Positions 24,968 through 33,290 of a DNA stretch of 42,909 bases are shown here, one piece after another. This DNA is from Chitinophagia bacterium (lineage in GTDB: Bacteria; Bacteroidota; Bacteroidia; Chitinophagales; Chitinophagaceae): contig RFVO01000009.1 of the NCBI GenBank assembly GCA_009928005.1, positions 1 through 42,909 on the forward strand, given 5' to 3'. A program made the position numbers and the translations under genes. Each line of letters opens with the position of its first letter. Positions within the stretch are counted from its first letter, which is position 1. A model generated the notes under the pieces. The model searched no databases, had not been told where the DNA came from, and was given only the letters and a program-made list of their open reading frames with translations.

Positions 24968-25718
24968 ATGAAAAAACAATTTCTATTCTTGGCTTCTCTA
25001 TTTGCTTGTATGCAATTCGCTTCTGCACAAAAAATGTCAACTAGAGATAGCCTTGCAGCTTCACTAGAAGTATGGGTAAATGTGCCTGTAGTGACTCCTG
25101 GTGTAAGTAATTCGGAACGCCATTATTTTATTCAATGGACATGGCCTTGGCGCTTTTCAAAAAAGAGATGGTAGCCCTGCAGGTTGGAAAATAGATGCAG
25201 ATGGCGCTGTTACAGATATTAAAGGCGCTGGAGATTTAATTACCAAAGAAGCTTTTGGTAGCTGTCAATTACATCTTGAGTTTAGAGAACCCGCTGAAGT
25301 GAAAAGCAGTGGACAAGGAAGAGGTAATAGTGGTGTATATATTATGGGTAAATATGAAATTCAAGTTTTAGATTCTTATAATAATCCAACCTATTCAAAT
25401 GGTCAAGCAGGCGCTGTATATAAACAACATGTTCCTTTAGTGAATGCAAGTCGCAAACCTGGTGAATGGCAGTCTTATGATATTATTTTTACAGCCCCAA
25501 AGTTTAAAGAGAATGGCGATTTAGAAAGTCCCGCAAGTGTTACAGTTATACATAATGGAGTACTTATTCAAAATAATGTCACCATTTTAGGACCAACAGA
25601 TTGGATAATCAAACCTAAGTATGAAAAACATGCTGCTAAATTACCATTGATGTTACAAGACCATGGCGATGATGGCAATCCTATAAGCTATAGAAATATT
25701 TGGATTCGAAACTTATAA
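24968..25718 (+). pseudogene. DUF1080 (3-keto-disaccharide hydrolase) gene with a frameshift
   Basis: The first 46-48 codons encode a signal peptide (M-K-K-Q-F-L then a hydrophobic core, ending A-S-A-Q) and the start of a DUF1080 protein; this frame then hits a stop at 25172-25174. The +1 frame, open from 25107 to 25718, continues the protein: N-A-I-I-L-F-N-G-H, D-G-S-P-A-G-W-K, G-D-L-I-T-K, R-G-N-S-G-V-Y-I-M-G, Y-E-I-Q-V-L-D-S-Y, N-A-S-R-K-P-G-E-W and the ending D-D-G-N-P-I-S-Y-R-N-I-W-I. Removing one base near 25113-25116 restores one frame of ~250 codons. The family is a secreted beta-jellyroll that cuts 3-keto glycosides. The rest of the gene is intact and well conserved, so the shift is either very recent or a sequencing error. 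It lies 99 bp after the SET fusion gene. Confidence 0.87.
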
Positions 25719-25731
25719 TTCTGTTATTGTT

Positions 25732-26451
25732 ATGGGAAAAATTCATCCAGCAGCTTTTATTGAACCTTTCTCCATTTTTTGGTGGCAATGTATTATAATG
25801 GTCATACTCATAATTACTATTGTAGTAAGAGCCCCCTTACATTTTAAAAAAATTGAACCTAAAACTTATGCTAATTTTATTGCCTTATTTTTTGGTATAA
25901 ATTATTTAGTAGAAAATTATTACGTTTATTCAACAGGTTACTGGAACATTACTCAAAACTTACCTTTTCATTTATGTAGTATTAGTTATTTTTTATGCAT
26001 AGTTACTCTTATTAATTACAGACAATGGTTGGCTGAATGCCTTTACTATTGGGGTTTAGCAGGAGGTATACAATCTTTACTAACACCTGAATTTACAGTG
26101 GGTATGGAAGGTTATAATTTTTATGCTTATTTTATAGACCATGGTGGTATGCTACTTGTCATTATTTATATGATTGTTCATTTGAAATTTGTACCCCGAC
26201 CAAAATCTTGGTTATGGGTATTAGGCTATACGCAATTAGTAGCCATAGGAGTAGGTATTATAAATTATGTCGTGGGCGCTAATTATATGTATCTATCGGC
26301 AAAACCAGAAGTAAGCAATCCTCTTGTAATTGGAGAATGGCCTTATTATATTTTAGTGTTAGAAATTGTAGCCTTAATTCATTTTTGGATTTTATACCTT
26401 CCCTTCGCTAAAAAAAATAAGCAAGCTATTAAAGCTCCTCTATCCTCTTAG
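25732..26451 (+). CDS. TIGR02206 / YwaF family integral membrane protein
   Basis: A 239-residue protein with about seven hydrophobic segments spread over residues 12-225. It matches the TIGR02206 (YwaF) family, related to eukaryotic TMEM164: N-L-P-F-H-L-C-S-I-S near 82, Y-Y-W-G-L-A-G-G-I-Q-S-L-L-T-P-E near 104, Y-F-I-D-H-G-G-M near 130 and a later N-Y-x-x-G-A-N-Y-M-Y-L near 180. The conserved His/Cys pair (H-L-C) and the H-G pair lie within or next to membrane segments and may form an active site; TMEM164 is an acyltransferase of ether lipids, but bacterial function is unproven. The gene starts 14 bp after the DUF1080 gene and overlaps the convergent HAD gene by 23 bp. Confidence 0.87.
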   Translation: MGKIHPAAFIEPFSIFWWQCIIMVILIITIVVRAPLHFKKIEPKTYANFIALFFGINYLVENYYVYSTGYWNITQNLPFHLCSISYFLCIVTLINYRQWLAECLYYWGLAGGIQSLLTPEFTVGMEGYNFYAYFIDHGGMLLVIIYMIVHLKFVPRPKSWLWVLGYTQLVAIGVGIINYVVGANYMYLSAKPEVSNPLVIGEWPYYILVLEIVALIHFWILYLPFAKKNKQAIKAPLSS

Positions 26452-26770
26452 CCTTATCGTCTATCACTAAATCAAAATTGGGTTTAGTAGGCCCACCATT
26501 CGGATCATAACCTGTAATTAAATCATGAAACTTACAACCCCATTTATTTAATTGTTCTAATGTAAGACCTCTTAAATCTCGCTTTGAACTTTCACCCCTG
26601 CCAGTCCAATAAGTAATATGCCAGCCGTCATCATATAGTTTATTAATTTTAGCTACATTTTCAAAATTAGGCTCTGCTAACTCATATATTCTTTTATCTG
26701 TATAAAAGCAGATCGTTTCATCAATATCTATTAATGCTTTTTTAGAACCGAACCTTTTAGACTCTATCAT
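26429..26770 (-). CDS. Small HAD-superfamily phosphatase-like protein
   Basis: A 113-residue cytoplasmic protein. The HAD nucleophile motif D-I-D-E-T is at 15-19 (Asp15 nucleophile, Asp17 acid/base), the second motif is within Y-W-T-G-R-G near 54-59, and a late acidic V-I-D-D-K-A (about 101-106) provides the metal-binding aspartates. It has no cap domain, so it probably acts on a large or open substrate. Similar small proteins are sometimes labelled phosphoheptose isomerase or capsule-related phosphatase without evidence. Its 3' end overlaps the TIGR02206 gene by 23 bp on the other strand. The gene stands alone on the minus strand. Confidence 0.75.
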   Translation of the reverse strand: MIESKRFGSKKALIDIDETICFYTDKRIYELAEPNFENVAKINKLYDDGWHITYWTGRGESSKRDLRGLTLEQLNKWGCKFHDLITGYDPNGGPTKPNFDLVIDDKAKRIEEL

Positions 26771-26862
26771 TGTTATCTATTTTGATTATTAACTATTGCA
26801 AATTTAGATAGTTTCTATAAATTACACCAGTCAAATTATAATAAAGCTTAAATATCTTTAAC

Positions 26863-28938
26863 ATGCGAATTCTCTTATTCTCTCTTTTTATTTTGTTACA
26901 ACAATTCGTTCATGCTCAGTCAAGTAATGAGCCCATCATTCGTGTTGATAAAATTACTATTGCTAGAGATATTTATGGAGTACCGCATATTTTTGCTCCC
27001 ACCGATCCAGAAGTAGCCTATGGCTTAGCTTGGGCACATGCTGAAGACGATTTTACTACCATTCAAACCCTTATTTTAACAGGTAAAGGAAAATTAGCTA
27101 CTTATTTAGGTGCAAAAGGTGCACCAGTTGATTATGTATTTGGCTTATTAAATACTAAATCTATTGTACTTGAGCAAATAAATAGTTTAGACCCTAAATT
27201 TATTTTATTGGTAAAAGGATATTTAGCAGGCTTAGAAGCTTTTGCCAAAGCACACCCCGATAAAGTTTTAAATAAAAATGTATTTCCCATAAGCATTGAA
27301 GATTATTTAGCCACTACTGTTTTTTCTGTAGCTGTTTTTTGTGGAGTAGACAAATCTTTACCTAAAATACTTAATGGTTCTGTTGCCCATATAGCTGGGT
27401 TGACTGGAGAAGGCTCTAATACTATTGCAGTGCATTCAAGTAAATCTACAGCTGGAGAAAATATGTTAGTAATAAATGCGCATCAACCTATTGAAGGCGC
27501 TACTGCTTTTTATGAAGCACATTTACAAAGCGAGGAAGGCTGGAATATTTTAGGAGGTTTGTTTCCTGGTGCTCCGTTAATTTTTCATGGCACAACACCT
27601 AATTTAGCTTGGGCACATACCGTTAACTTTCAAGATAAAATAGATATCTACCAATTAGAAACCGATAAAGCTCATAAAGGACAATATAAAGTAGATGGCG
27701 ATTGGCTTCCACTTGAAAAAAGAAAAATTAAATTAAGTATTAAAGGCATTCCTTTCCCTGTTTATAAAATGGCTTATACTTCTATTTACGGACCTACTGC
27801 TGTTACTCCTGAAGGTAAATATTTTTCGATGCGTTTGCCAGCATTAATGGATGCGGGCGCTTTGCAACAATGGTATGCAATGAATAGGTCAACAAATTTT
27901 TCTGAATTCAAAAAGGCGGTGGCACAAAACCATTTAGCCATGTTTAATATAATGTATGCCGACAAATATGATACTATATTTTATATCTCTAGTGGAAAAA
28001 TGCCTTATCGAAATGCAGATACCAACTATCACTGGAATTCAACCCTACCGGGCAATACAAGAGCAACACTATGGACAAAGTTTAAACCTTTAAACGAGTT
28101 TCCTCAATATACTAATCCTAAAAGTGGGTACTTAATAAACATGAATCATTCCCCCTTTTTAGCTACAGCAGAAAGTGAAAACTTAGATCCAAAAAATTTT
28201 GACCCTAAAGATGGTTATGAATTATACCACGATAATAGAAGCCGACGTGCCAAAGATTTAATAGACGCGTTAGATAAAATTTCATACGCCGATTTAAAAC
28301 GAATCAAATTTGATCGACAATTACCTTCGACTATTTTATTCCCTTATGGCTTTAGAGCCGATACCATGTTTTTAATTGATGAAAATAAATATCCAACACT
28401 ATCGCCACTTATTAAATCTTTAAAGACTTGGGACCACAATACCAATCCCGAAAGCAATGGAGCACTTATTTATAATTTAGCATATTATGAAATTCCCAAA
28501 ATAATGGAGGGAAGAAAAAATGATAAACTAACTACAAATGAAGCGATTGCTACCTACCAATATATTTATGATTTTTTAATGAAAAATTATAATAGACTCG
28601 ATGTAAGCCTAGGTGAAATGCAAAGACTTGTTAGAGGTGATGAAAATTGGCCACAAGGAGGAATGCCAGATGTACTCGCAGCAGTTCAAACAGAACCCTA
28701 TGGTGTAGCTCAAAGAAAAATGAATAGTGGTGATGCCTATATTGGATTTATTCGCTTTCCTAAAAACGGAGGTTTACCTTTAATTGAAACCATAAATACT
28801 TTTGGAGCAAGTGCTAATAAAGGAGAGGCACATTATGCCGACCAGCGTGCAATGTATCAAGCGCAGCAAGTAAAAAAAATGACCTTGGATAAAAACGAAG
28901 TACTAAAAAATGCTGAGCGAACTTATCATCCTCAGTAG
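26863..28938 (+). CDS. Penicillin acylase family (N-terminal nucleophile) hydrolase, copy 2
   Basis: A 691-residue exported hydrolase (signal peptide about 1-18, ending H-A-Q). Alpha-chain features are I-A-R-D-I-Y-G-V-P-H-I-F and V-A-Y-G-L-A-W-A-H-A-E-D-D-F; the self-cleavage site and catalytic Ser185 lie in G-E-G-S-N-T-I-A-V, followed by N-A-H-Q-P and Y-G-P-T-A. C-terminal parts include the G-G-M-P-D and T-F-G-A-S-A-N segments. This architecture fits acyl-homoserine-lactone acylases and other amide hydrolases of the family; substrate unknown. It is a distant paralogue of the gene at 19174, not a recent duplicate: the two differ in most positions outside the motifs. It stands alone, convergent with the dehydrogenase gene downstream. 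Confidence 0.9.
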   Translation: MRILLFSLFILLQQFVHAQSSNEPIIRVDKITIARDIYGVPHIFAPTDPEVAYGLAWAHAEDDFTTIQTLILTGKGKLATYLGAKGAPVDYVFGLLNTKSIVLEQINSLDPKFILLVKGYLAGLEAFAKAHPDKVLNKNVFPISIEDYLATTVFSVAVFCGVDKSLPKILNGSVAHIAGLTGEGSNTIAVHSSKSTAGENMLVINAHQPIEGATAFYEAHLQSEEGWNILGGLFPGAPLIFHGTTPNLAWAHTVNFQDKIDIYQLETDKAHKGQYKVDGDWLPLEKRKIKLSIKGIPFPVYKMAYTSIYGPTAVTPEGKYFSMRLPALMDAGALQQWYAMNRSTNFSEFKKAVAQNHLAMFNIMYADKYDTIFYISSGKMPYRNADTNYHWNSTLPGNTRATLWTKFKPLNEFPQYTNPKSGYLINMNHSPFLATAESENLDPKNFDPKDGYELYHDNRSRRAKDLIDALDKISYADLKRIKFDRQLPSTILFPYGFRADTMFLIDENKYPTLSPLIKSLKTWDHNTNPESNGALIYNLAYYEIPKIMEGRKNDKLTTNEAIATYQYIYDFLMKNYNRLDVSLGEMQRLVRGDENWPQGGMPDVLAAVQTEPYGVAQRKMNSGDAYIGFIRFPKNGGLPLIETINTFGASANKGEAHYADQRAMYQAQQVKKMTLDKNEVLKNAERTYHPQ

Positions 28939-28994
28939 GTTAATATCAACTCTTTAGTAAGTAGTATTTATTTTTAAATAAACAAGAGCAGATA

Positions 28995-30266
28995 TTATAA
29001 TCTTGCTGTTACAATAGATCTATCTAAGAAGGCCTTGGTATCGTAAATGATAGTCTTATCTGAACGCTTTAGGCTTGCATAATCTAATGACTTGAAAAAA
29101 TCGTGGGCTACCACAAGTATAATCACATCATATTTTCCAAGGGCATTCACTAAATCAATTGCATGTTTTTGTTTCACTTCTATAGCATTGGCATAAGGGT
29201 CAAAAGCATCTACCTCCAAACCCGCTGTTCTAAGCTGTTTAAATATTTCAAAAGCTTTTGAATTTCTAATATCCGGACAATTTTCTTTAAAACTCACTCC
29301 TAATAATAAGGCTTTCGCTCCTTTAACAGCAAAGCCATTCGTATTTAATAATTGAATTAATTTTTCAGTTACAAATGTGCCCATTTGATCATTCACATTT
29401 CTTCCCGATAAAATAACCTGCGGATGATAGCCCAAACTTGTAGCCTTATGTGCTAAATAATAGGGATCTACTCCAATACAATGCCCACCCACTAAGCCTG
29501 GCTTAAAAGGAAGAAAATTCCATTTAGTAGCAGCAGCTTCTAATACCTCATGGGTATCAATACCTATTCTATCAAATATGAGTGCAAGCTCATTGACAAA
29601 AGAAATATTTATGTCGCGTTGTGCATTTTCAATAGACTTCGCAGCCTCTGCCACTTTTATACTAGACACTTTAAATGTACCTGCTGTAATAATACTTGCA
29701 TAAAGTGCATCTACCTTACTGGCTATCTCTGGTGTAGAGCCTGCTGTTAATTTCTTAATCGTTGTAAGTGTATTGACTTTATCCCCCGGGTTTATTCTTT
29801 CTGGAGAATACCCAACATAAAAATCTTTATTAAATACTAAGCCACTTTGTTTTTCTAGAATTGGAACACAGTCTTCTTCGGTGCAACCAGGATAAACCGT
29901 GCTTTCATAAATAACTATATCTCCTTTTTTTAAAACCGAACCTATCATTGCACTTGCCTCTAATAATGGTTTTAAGTTGGGACGTTTATCAACATCTACC
30001 GGAGTAGGCACCGTTACAATATATATACCTGCCTCTTTAATAGAAGTAATCGAACTTGTAAATTGTAAATTTTTAGCATTATTAATAGCAGCTTCTGTAC
30101 ATTCTAAAGTATAGTCCTTGCCATTTTCTAAATCCCTTACTCTTTCCTCATTAATATCAAATCCAATAACTGTGTACCGCTTAGAAAAAGCAATAGCTAA
30201 TGGTAAGCCTACATAACCCAAGCCTACTATAGCAATGGTGGGTGATATGGTTTGATTTTGAGTCAT
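28995..30266 (-). CDS. Nucleotide-sugar dehydrogenase (UDP-sugar 6-dehydrogenase, WbpO/TviB-like)
   Basis: A 423-residue cytoplasmic NAD-dependent enzyme that oxidises C6 of a UDP-sugar to the uronic acid. The N-terminal Rossmann motif is G-L-G-Y-V-G (15-20); P-T-P near 87-89 and Y-S-P-E-R near 153-157 follow. The catalytic Cys263 lies in G-G-H-C-I-G-V-D-P-Y-Y-L, a form usual in the UDP-N-acetyl-hexosamine dehydrogenases (WbpO, TviB, WecC groups) rather than UDP-glucose dehydrogenase. The C-terminal domain has G-V-S-F-K-E-N-C-P-D-I-R-N-S near 325. The product would feed surface polysaccharide synthesis, but no glycosyltransferase is nearby. The exact sugar is not determined by sequence alone. 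The DUF1684 gene lies 24 bp downstream and may be transcribed from the opposite arrangement; both are on the minus strand, DUF1684 first. Confidence 0.9.
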   Translation of the reverse strand: MTQNQTISPTIAIVGLGYVGLPLAIAFSKRYTVIGFDINEERVRDLENGKDYTLECTEAAINNAKNLQFTSSITSIKEAGIYIVTVPTPVDVDKRPNLKPLLEASAMIGSVLKKGDIVIYESTVYPGCTEEDCVPILEKQSGLVFNKDFYVGYSPERINPGDKVNTLTTIKKLTAGSTPEIASKVDALYASIITAGTFKVSSIKVAEAAKSIENAQRDINISFVNELALIFDRIGIDTHEVLEAAATKWNFLPFKPGLVGGHCIGVDPYYLAHKATSLGYHPQVILSGRNVNDQMGTFVTEKLIQLLNTNGFAVKGAKALLLGVSFKENCPDIRNSKAFEIFKQLRTAGLEVDAFDPYANAIEVKQKHAIDLVNALGKYDVIILVVAHDFFKSLDYASLKRSDKTIIYDTKAFLDRSIVTARL

Positions 30267-30290
30267 CTATTTTCAAAGGTAACGGACCCA

Positions 30291-31181
30291 CTAGTGATTA
30301 CCATAATTTTTTTCACCTGCGGTAATGGCTAGTTTTAATCTATTCTGAGCAGGAGGTAATGGGCAGGTAGCAAATGCTGTAAAGGCACAAGGCGGATTAT
30401 AAGCAATATTAAAATCGATTTCGGTATTTCCTAATGCATCTGGTTTATTAATTTCAATAAAACGACCTGCTCCATAAGTAGTTTTACCAGAAGTTTCGTC
30501 GGCAAAAACTATGAAATATTTCGGACCACCTTCATCAATAACATCTAATGCGTATTCTTTATTATTAATTGTAAACAATAATTTACCAGCTGTTTTAGTG
30601 GCAGTTGTTTGACCAAGCACATTGGTAATCATTAATAAGTTTTGCGAAGGTGCTACCATGGTGGCCTTTATACGCCAGTTCGAATCAACAGGGAATCGCT
30701 CTATGCCTTTAAAATGAACTAAGGTCTTCGCTTCTAAATTTCTAAATCTCACACCTATTTTTTCTTCTCTTTTTATAATTGTCCAAGTATAATGTGACCA
30801 TGACATAGTAATAGCTTGTTCTTCTTTAGAAAATACTTTTACGGGCTTTTTTCCTTTTACTAATACTCCGTTCACTTTAATACTATTGTTTGCACTATTT
30901 ATCCATAGTACAGAATCACCTTCGTAAATAAAAGATCCTAGCTCGTCTGGAAATAAAGCATTAGCATATTTACAATCACTCCCTTCTTTTTTCCCGAAAC
31001 TATTTGATCCCTTATGTAACCAAAAAAGGCCTTCTAAATTTAACCAACCCAAGGGTGTTTTTAATTCTGAGATACGCGCTTTATGCCAATCATTGATAGA
31101 CTTTGTATAAGCATTTATTTTTTGAGCGTTTGCTAAAAAAAATAAATTTAAAAAAACTAAAATGTATATTATTTTTTTCAT
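30291..31181 (-). CDS. DUF1684 domain protein, exported
   Basis: A 296-residue protein with a signal peptide (about 1-19, ending A-N-A-Q). It matches DUF1684: W-H-K-A-R near 32-36, P-L-G-W-L-N-L-E-G-L-F-W-L near 43-55, a central S-W-x-x-Y-T-W segment, F-A-D-E-T-S near 226, G-A-G-R-F near 238 and the highly typical A-Y-N-P-P-C-A-F-T-A-F-A-T-C-P-L-P-P then N-R-L. The two Cys in that last motif are conserved in the family. Function is unknown. The nucleotide-sugar dehydrogenase gene follows 24 bp downstream on the same strand, so the two may form an operon, though no functional link is evident. Confidence 0.87.
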   Translation of the reverse strand: MKKIIYILVFLNLFFLANAQKINAYTKSINDWHKARISELKTPLGWLNLEGLFWLHKGSNSFGKKEGSDCKYANALFPDELGSFIYEGDSVLWINSANNSIKVNGVLVKGKKPVKVFSKEEQAITMSWSHYTWTIIKREEKIGVRFRNLEAKTLVHFKGIERFPVDSNWRIKATMVAPSQNLLMITNVLGQTTATKTAGKLLFTINNKEYALDVIDEGGPKYFIVFADETSGKTTYGAGRFIEINKPDALGNTEIDFNIAYNPPCAFTAFATCPLPPAQNRLKLAITAGEKNYGNH

Positions 31182-31295
31182 CCTATTTTTGTATTTGTTA
31201 TTTAAATAGAAACACTTCTATATATCACAAAATTAAGTTAATTAAAACCTAGAACCATATAAATTTCTTAATTTTAAAAAGTTAAATTTAATAGC

Positions 31296-32723
31296 ATGCG
31301 ATTGAGAAAATTACTTATAGGTATTTTAATAATGGGGGGAATAGCTTGCAATAAATCTGTTACCAACTTGCCTGATAATCCTATCACAAATAATACAACT
31401 ACACAAAAAAATACGAATACGGACATAAATACCTGGATTCACGAGAATATGACAGCCTATTATTTATGGACCGATAAAATGCCTGCTATAGCTAAAACTA
31501 ATACCAATAGTAATCCTATGGATTATTTTTACAGTATTTTATATGATTATCATACCACCGATCGCTTTTCATGGATTGATAGCAGTTCTACTAATTTAAT
31601 AAACCAATTGAATGGAATTAATACAGTTTTAGGTATTAGAGTAACTGCTTTTTATACAGACGATACAAAAGTAAATGTTGCCTTGGTTATTTCTTATGTA
31701 CTAAAAGGAAGTCCTGCTGAAAAAAATGGATTAAAAAGAGGTGATATTATATTATCCGTGGATGACCAAACTATTACATCCTCAAATTATAATTCAGTTT
31801 TACAAAATCAAACTTTAAAATTAGGTTTAGGCACATACAATAATAAAGTATTTAGCAGTACAGGTAAAAGCGTAACAGTTACTAAGGTTGAATTACAAAC
31901 TAACCCTATTTTGCAGGACACGGTTATTAATTGGTCAGGAAAGAAAGTGGGTTATTTTGCCTACTTACAATTTCTTACAAGTTTTGACGATAGTTTAAGG
32001 GCTGCATTTGGAAGATTTAAAGCAAAAGGAATCAATGAACTTGTAGTTGACCTTCGTTATAATGGAGGTGGATATGTAAGCAATTCAGATTTACTAACTA
32101 CTCTAATAGTGAAAGACTTAGCAAGTAAAGTAGATAAGGTGATGAATAAAAAAATGTATAACGATGCTTATACCAAAGAAGTAATTAAACAATATGGATC
32201 GGCTGCTCTTGTTACTAATTTTAAAAATGAAGCCAATAATATTGGCACCTTAGATAGAGTCTTTATATTAACTTCTACCGGTACCGCATCGGCTAGTGAA
32301 CTTATCATTAATAATTTAAAGCCATTTATGAATGTCATTTTAATTGGCGAACATACCTATGGAAAAAATGTAGGCTCCTTTACCATTACCGATAACGCCA
32401 AAAGATGGAACTATGGTTTACAACCTATCACCTTTAAGATATTAAATTCACTAGACCAATCTGATTATGGCACAGTGAATGGATTTTTACCAGACTATGC
32501 ACTTACAGACGATATACTTCCTTATAAATTATTAGGTGACCCTACTGAAACTTATTTAAATAAAGCACTCAGTATCATTGGCCCATCTGCCTATAAAGTT
32601 AACGCAATAAGTGGTTTTACGTCGGTTTCAAGAGCTAATAAAGTACAAAGCAATTCTATTTCTGACAACCCAATTCAAGATAAATTTGATATGTTTGACA
32701 AGCCCCTAAAGCGTAAAAACTAG
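31296..32723 (+). CDS. S41 family C-terminal processing-like protease, lipoprotein
   Basis: A 475-residue lipoprotein (signal ending G-G-I-A-C, Cys18 lipidated). An N-terminal helical segment with T-W-I-H-E-N-M-T-A-Y-Y-L-W (about 45-60) is typical of the Bacteroidota S41 subgroup. A PDZ domain (about 110-190, with G-S-P-A-E-K-N-G-L-K-R-G-D-I-I) is followed by the catalytic domain (about 210-420): L-V-V-D-L-R-Y-N-G-G-G near 250, the nucleophile Ser332 in T-A-S-A-S-E, and the general-base Lys in Y-G-K-N-V-G. These serine proteases cut near protein C-termini or degrade peptides; here it would sit on a membrane facing the periplasm or outside. It begins a same-strand gene run (31296-34665), though the gaps of 55-63 bp allow separate promoters. 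Confidence 0.9.
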   Translation: MRLRKLLIGILIMGGIACNKSVTNLPDNPITNNTTTQKNTNTDINTWIHENMTAYYLWTDKMPAIAKTNTNSNPMDYFYSILYDYHTTDRFSWIDSSSTNLINQLNGINTVLGIRVTAFYTDDTKVNVALVISYVLKGSPAEKNGLKRGDIILSVDDQTITSSNYNSVLQNQTLKLGLGTYNNKVFSSTGKSVTVTKVELQTNPILQDTVINWSGKKVGYFAYLQFLTSFDDSLRAAFGRFKAKGINELVVDLRYNGGGYVSNSDLLTTLIVKDLASKVDKVMNKKMYNDAYTKEVIKQYGSAALVTNFKNEANNIGTLDRVFILTSTGTASASELIINNLKPFMNVILIGEHTYGKNVGSFTITDNAKRWNYGLQPITFKILNSLDQSDYGTVNGFLPDYALTDDILPYKLLGDPTETYLNKALSIIGPSAYKVNAISGFTSVSRANKVQSNSISDNPIQDKFDMFDKPLKRKN

Positions 32724-32760
32724 TTCATAAAACAATCTTTTATCAGCACTTTGTTTTTTG

Positions 32761-32768
32761 TATCTTAG
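32761..32768 (+). promoter_or_regulatory. Possible -7 box TATCTTAG before the VOC gene
   Basis: One mismatch to TAnnTTTG, 18 bp before the start. Similar boxes stand before other genes here: TACATTAG at 36063-36070 (sigma factor) and TATATTAC at 37707-37714 (M20 peptidase). No convincing -33 element. Confidence 0.28.
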
Positions 32769-32786
32769 GCATATAAATAAGGCCTT

Positions 32787-33236
32787 ATGAAAAAAATATT
32801 ACTATTAATTGGATCTTTGATTTCCATGCAATTAATTGCACAAGAAAAAAATACTAAAGTGCATATAAACCATACAGCCATTTTTGTAATGGATATAGGG
32901 AAAACGGGTAATTTCTATAGTAAAATTATTGGATTAGACTCTGTTGCTGAACCTTTTCATGATGGACATCACATTTGGTATAAGACAAGTGAGCATAGTA
33001 TGTTACATGTCATACATGGGGCCACTGAAAAAAAAGACTATTACAAAAATCAGCATACTTGTTTTACAGAGCCTGACTTTAAAGGCTTTATTGAAAAATT
33101 AAAAGCTGCACAATGGCCATTTGAAGATGTGAGTGGTAATAAAAATACTATTACTACGCGTGTAGACGGCGTGCATCAAATTTGGCTTCAAGACCCAGAT
33201 GGCTATTGGTTAGAAATAAATGATGACAGCTACTAA
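32787..33236 (+). CDS. Exported VOC (glyoxalase/dioxygenase-fold) protein
   Basis: A 149-residue protein with a signal peptide (about 1-19, ending L-I-A-Q) and one vicinal-oxygen-chelate domain. The typical strands are H-I-N-H-T-A-I-F-V-M-D (26-36), F-Y-S-K-I-I-G-L, H-H-I-W-Y near 62 and the ending I-W-L-Q-D-P-D-G-Y-W-L-E-I-N. His29, a His in the 60s and Glu near 145 can form the metal site. VOC proteins include glyoxalases, dioxygenases and resistance proteins; an exported one is less common and its substrate is unknown. A -7-like box TATCTTAG (32761-32768) precedes the start by 18 bp. Confidence 0.87.
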   Translation: MKKILLLIGSLISMQLIAQEKNTKVHINHTAIFVMDIGKTGNFYSKIIGLDSVAEPFHDGHHIWYKTSEHSMLHVIHGATEKKDYYKNQHTCFTEPDFKGFIEKLKAAQWPFEDVSGNKNTITTRVDGVHQIWLQDPDGYWLEINDDSY

Positions 33237-33290
33237 TGTTCAATAGAAATAATTATACCACTACAAAATAAAAATTTAAATAAAAGAGTT

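Noticed and set aside
25299..25718. Separate 139-codon gene starting at 25299
   Set aside because: The frame is open upstream to 25107 and encodes the missing middle of the DUF1080 protein, so this is an internal Met of a frameshifted gene.
19174..28938. A recent duplication of the penicillin acylase gene
   Set aside because: The two proteins differ at most positions outside the shared motifs and in length, so they are old paralogues rather than a recent tandem copy.
28967..28982. TTTATTT/AAATAAA hairpin between acylase copy 2 and the dehydrogenase
   Set aside because: Pure A/T with a 2-base loop; too weak to call a terminator in this AT-rich DNA.
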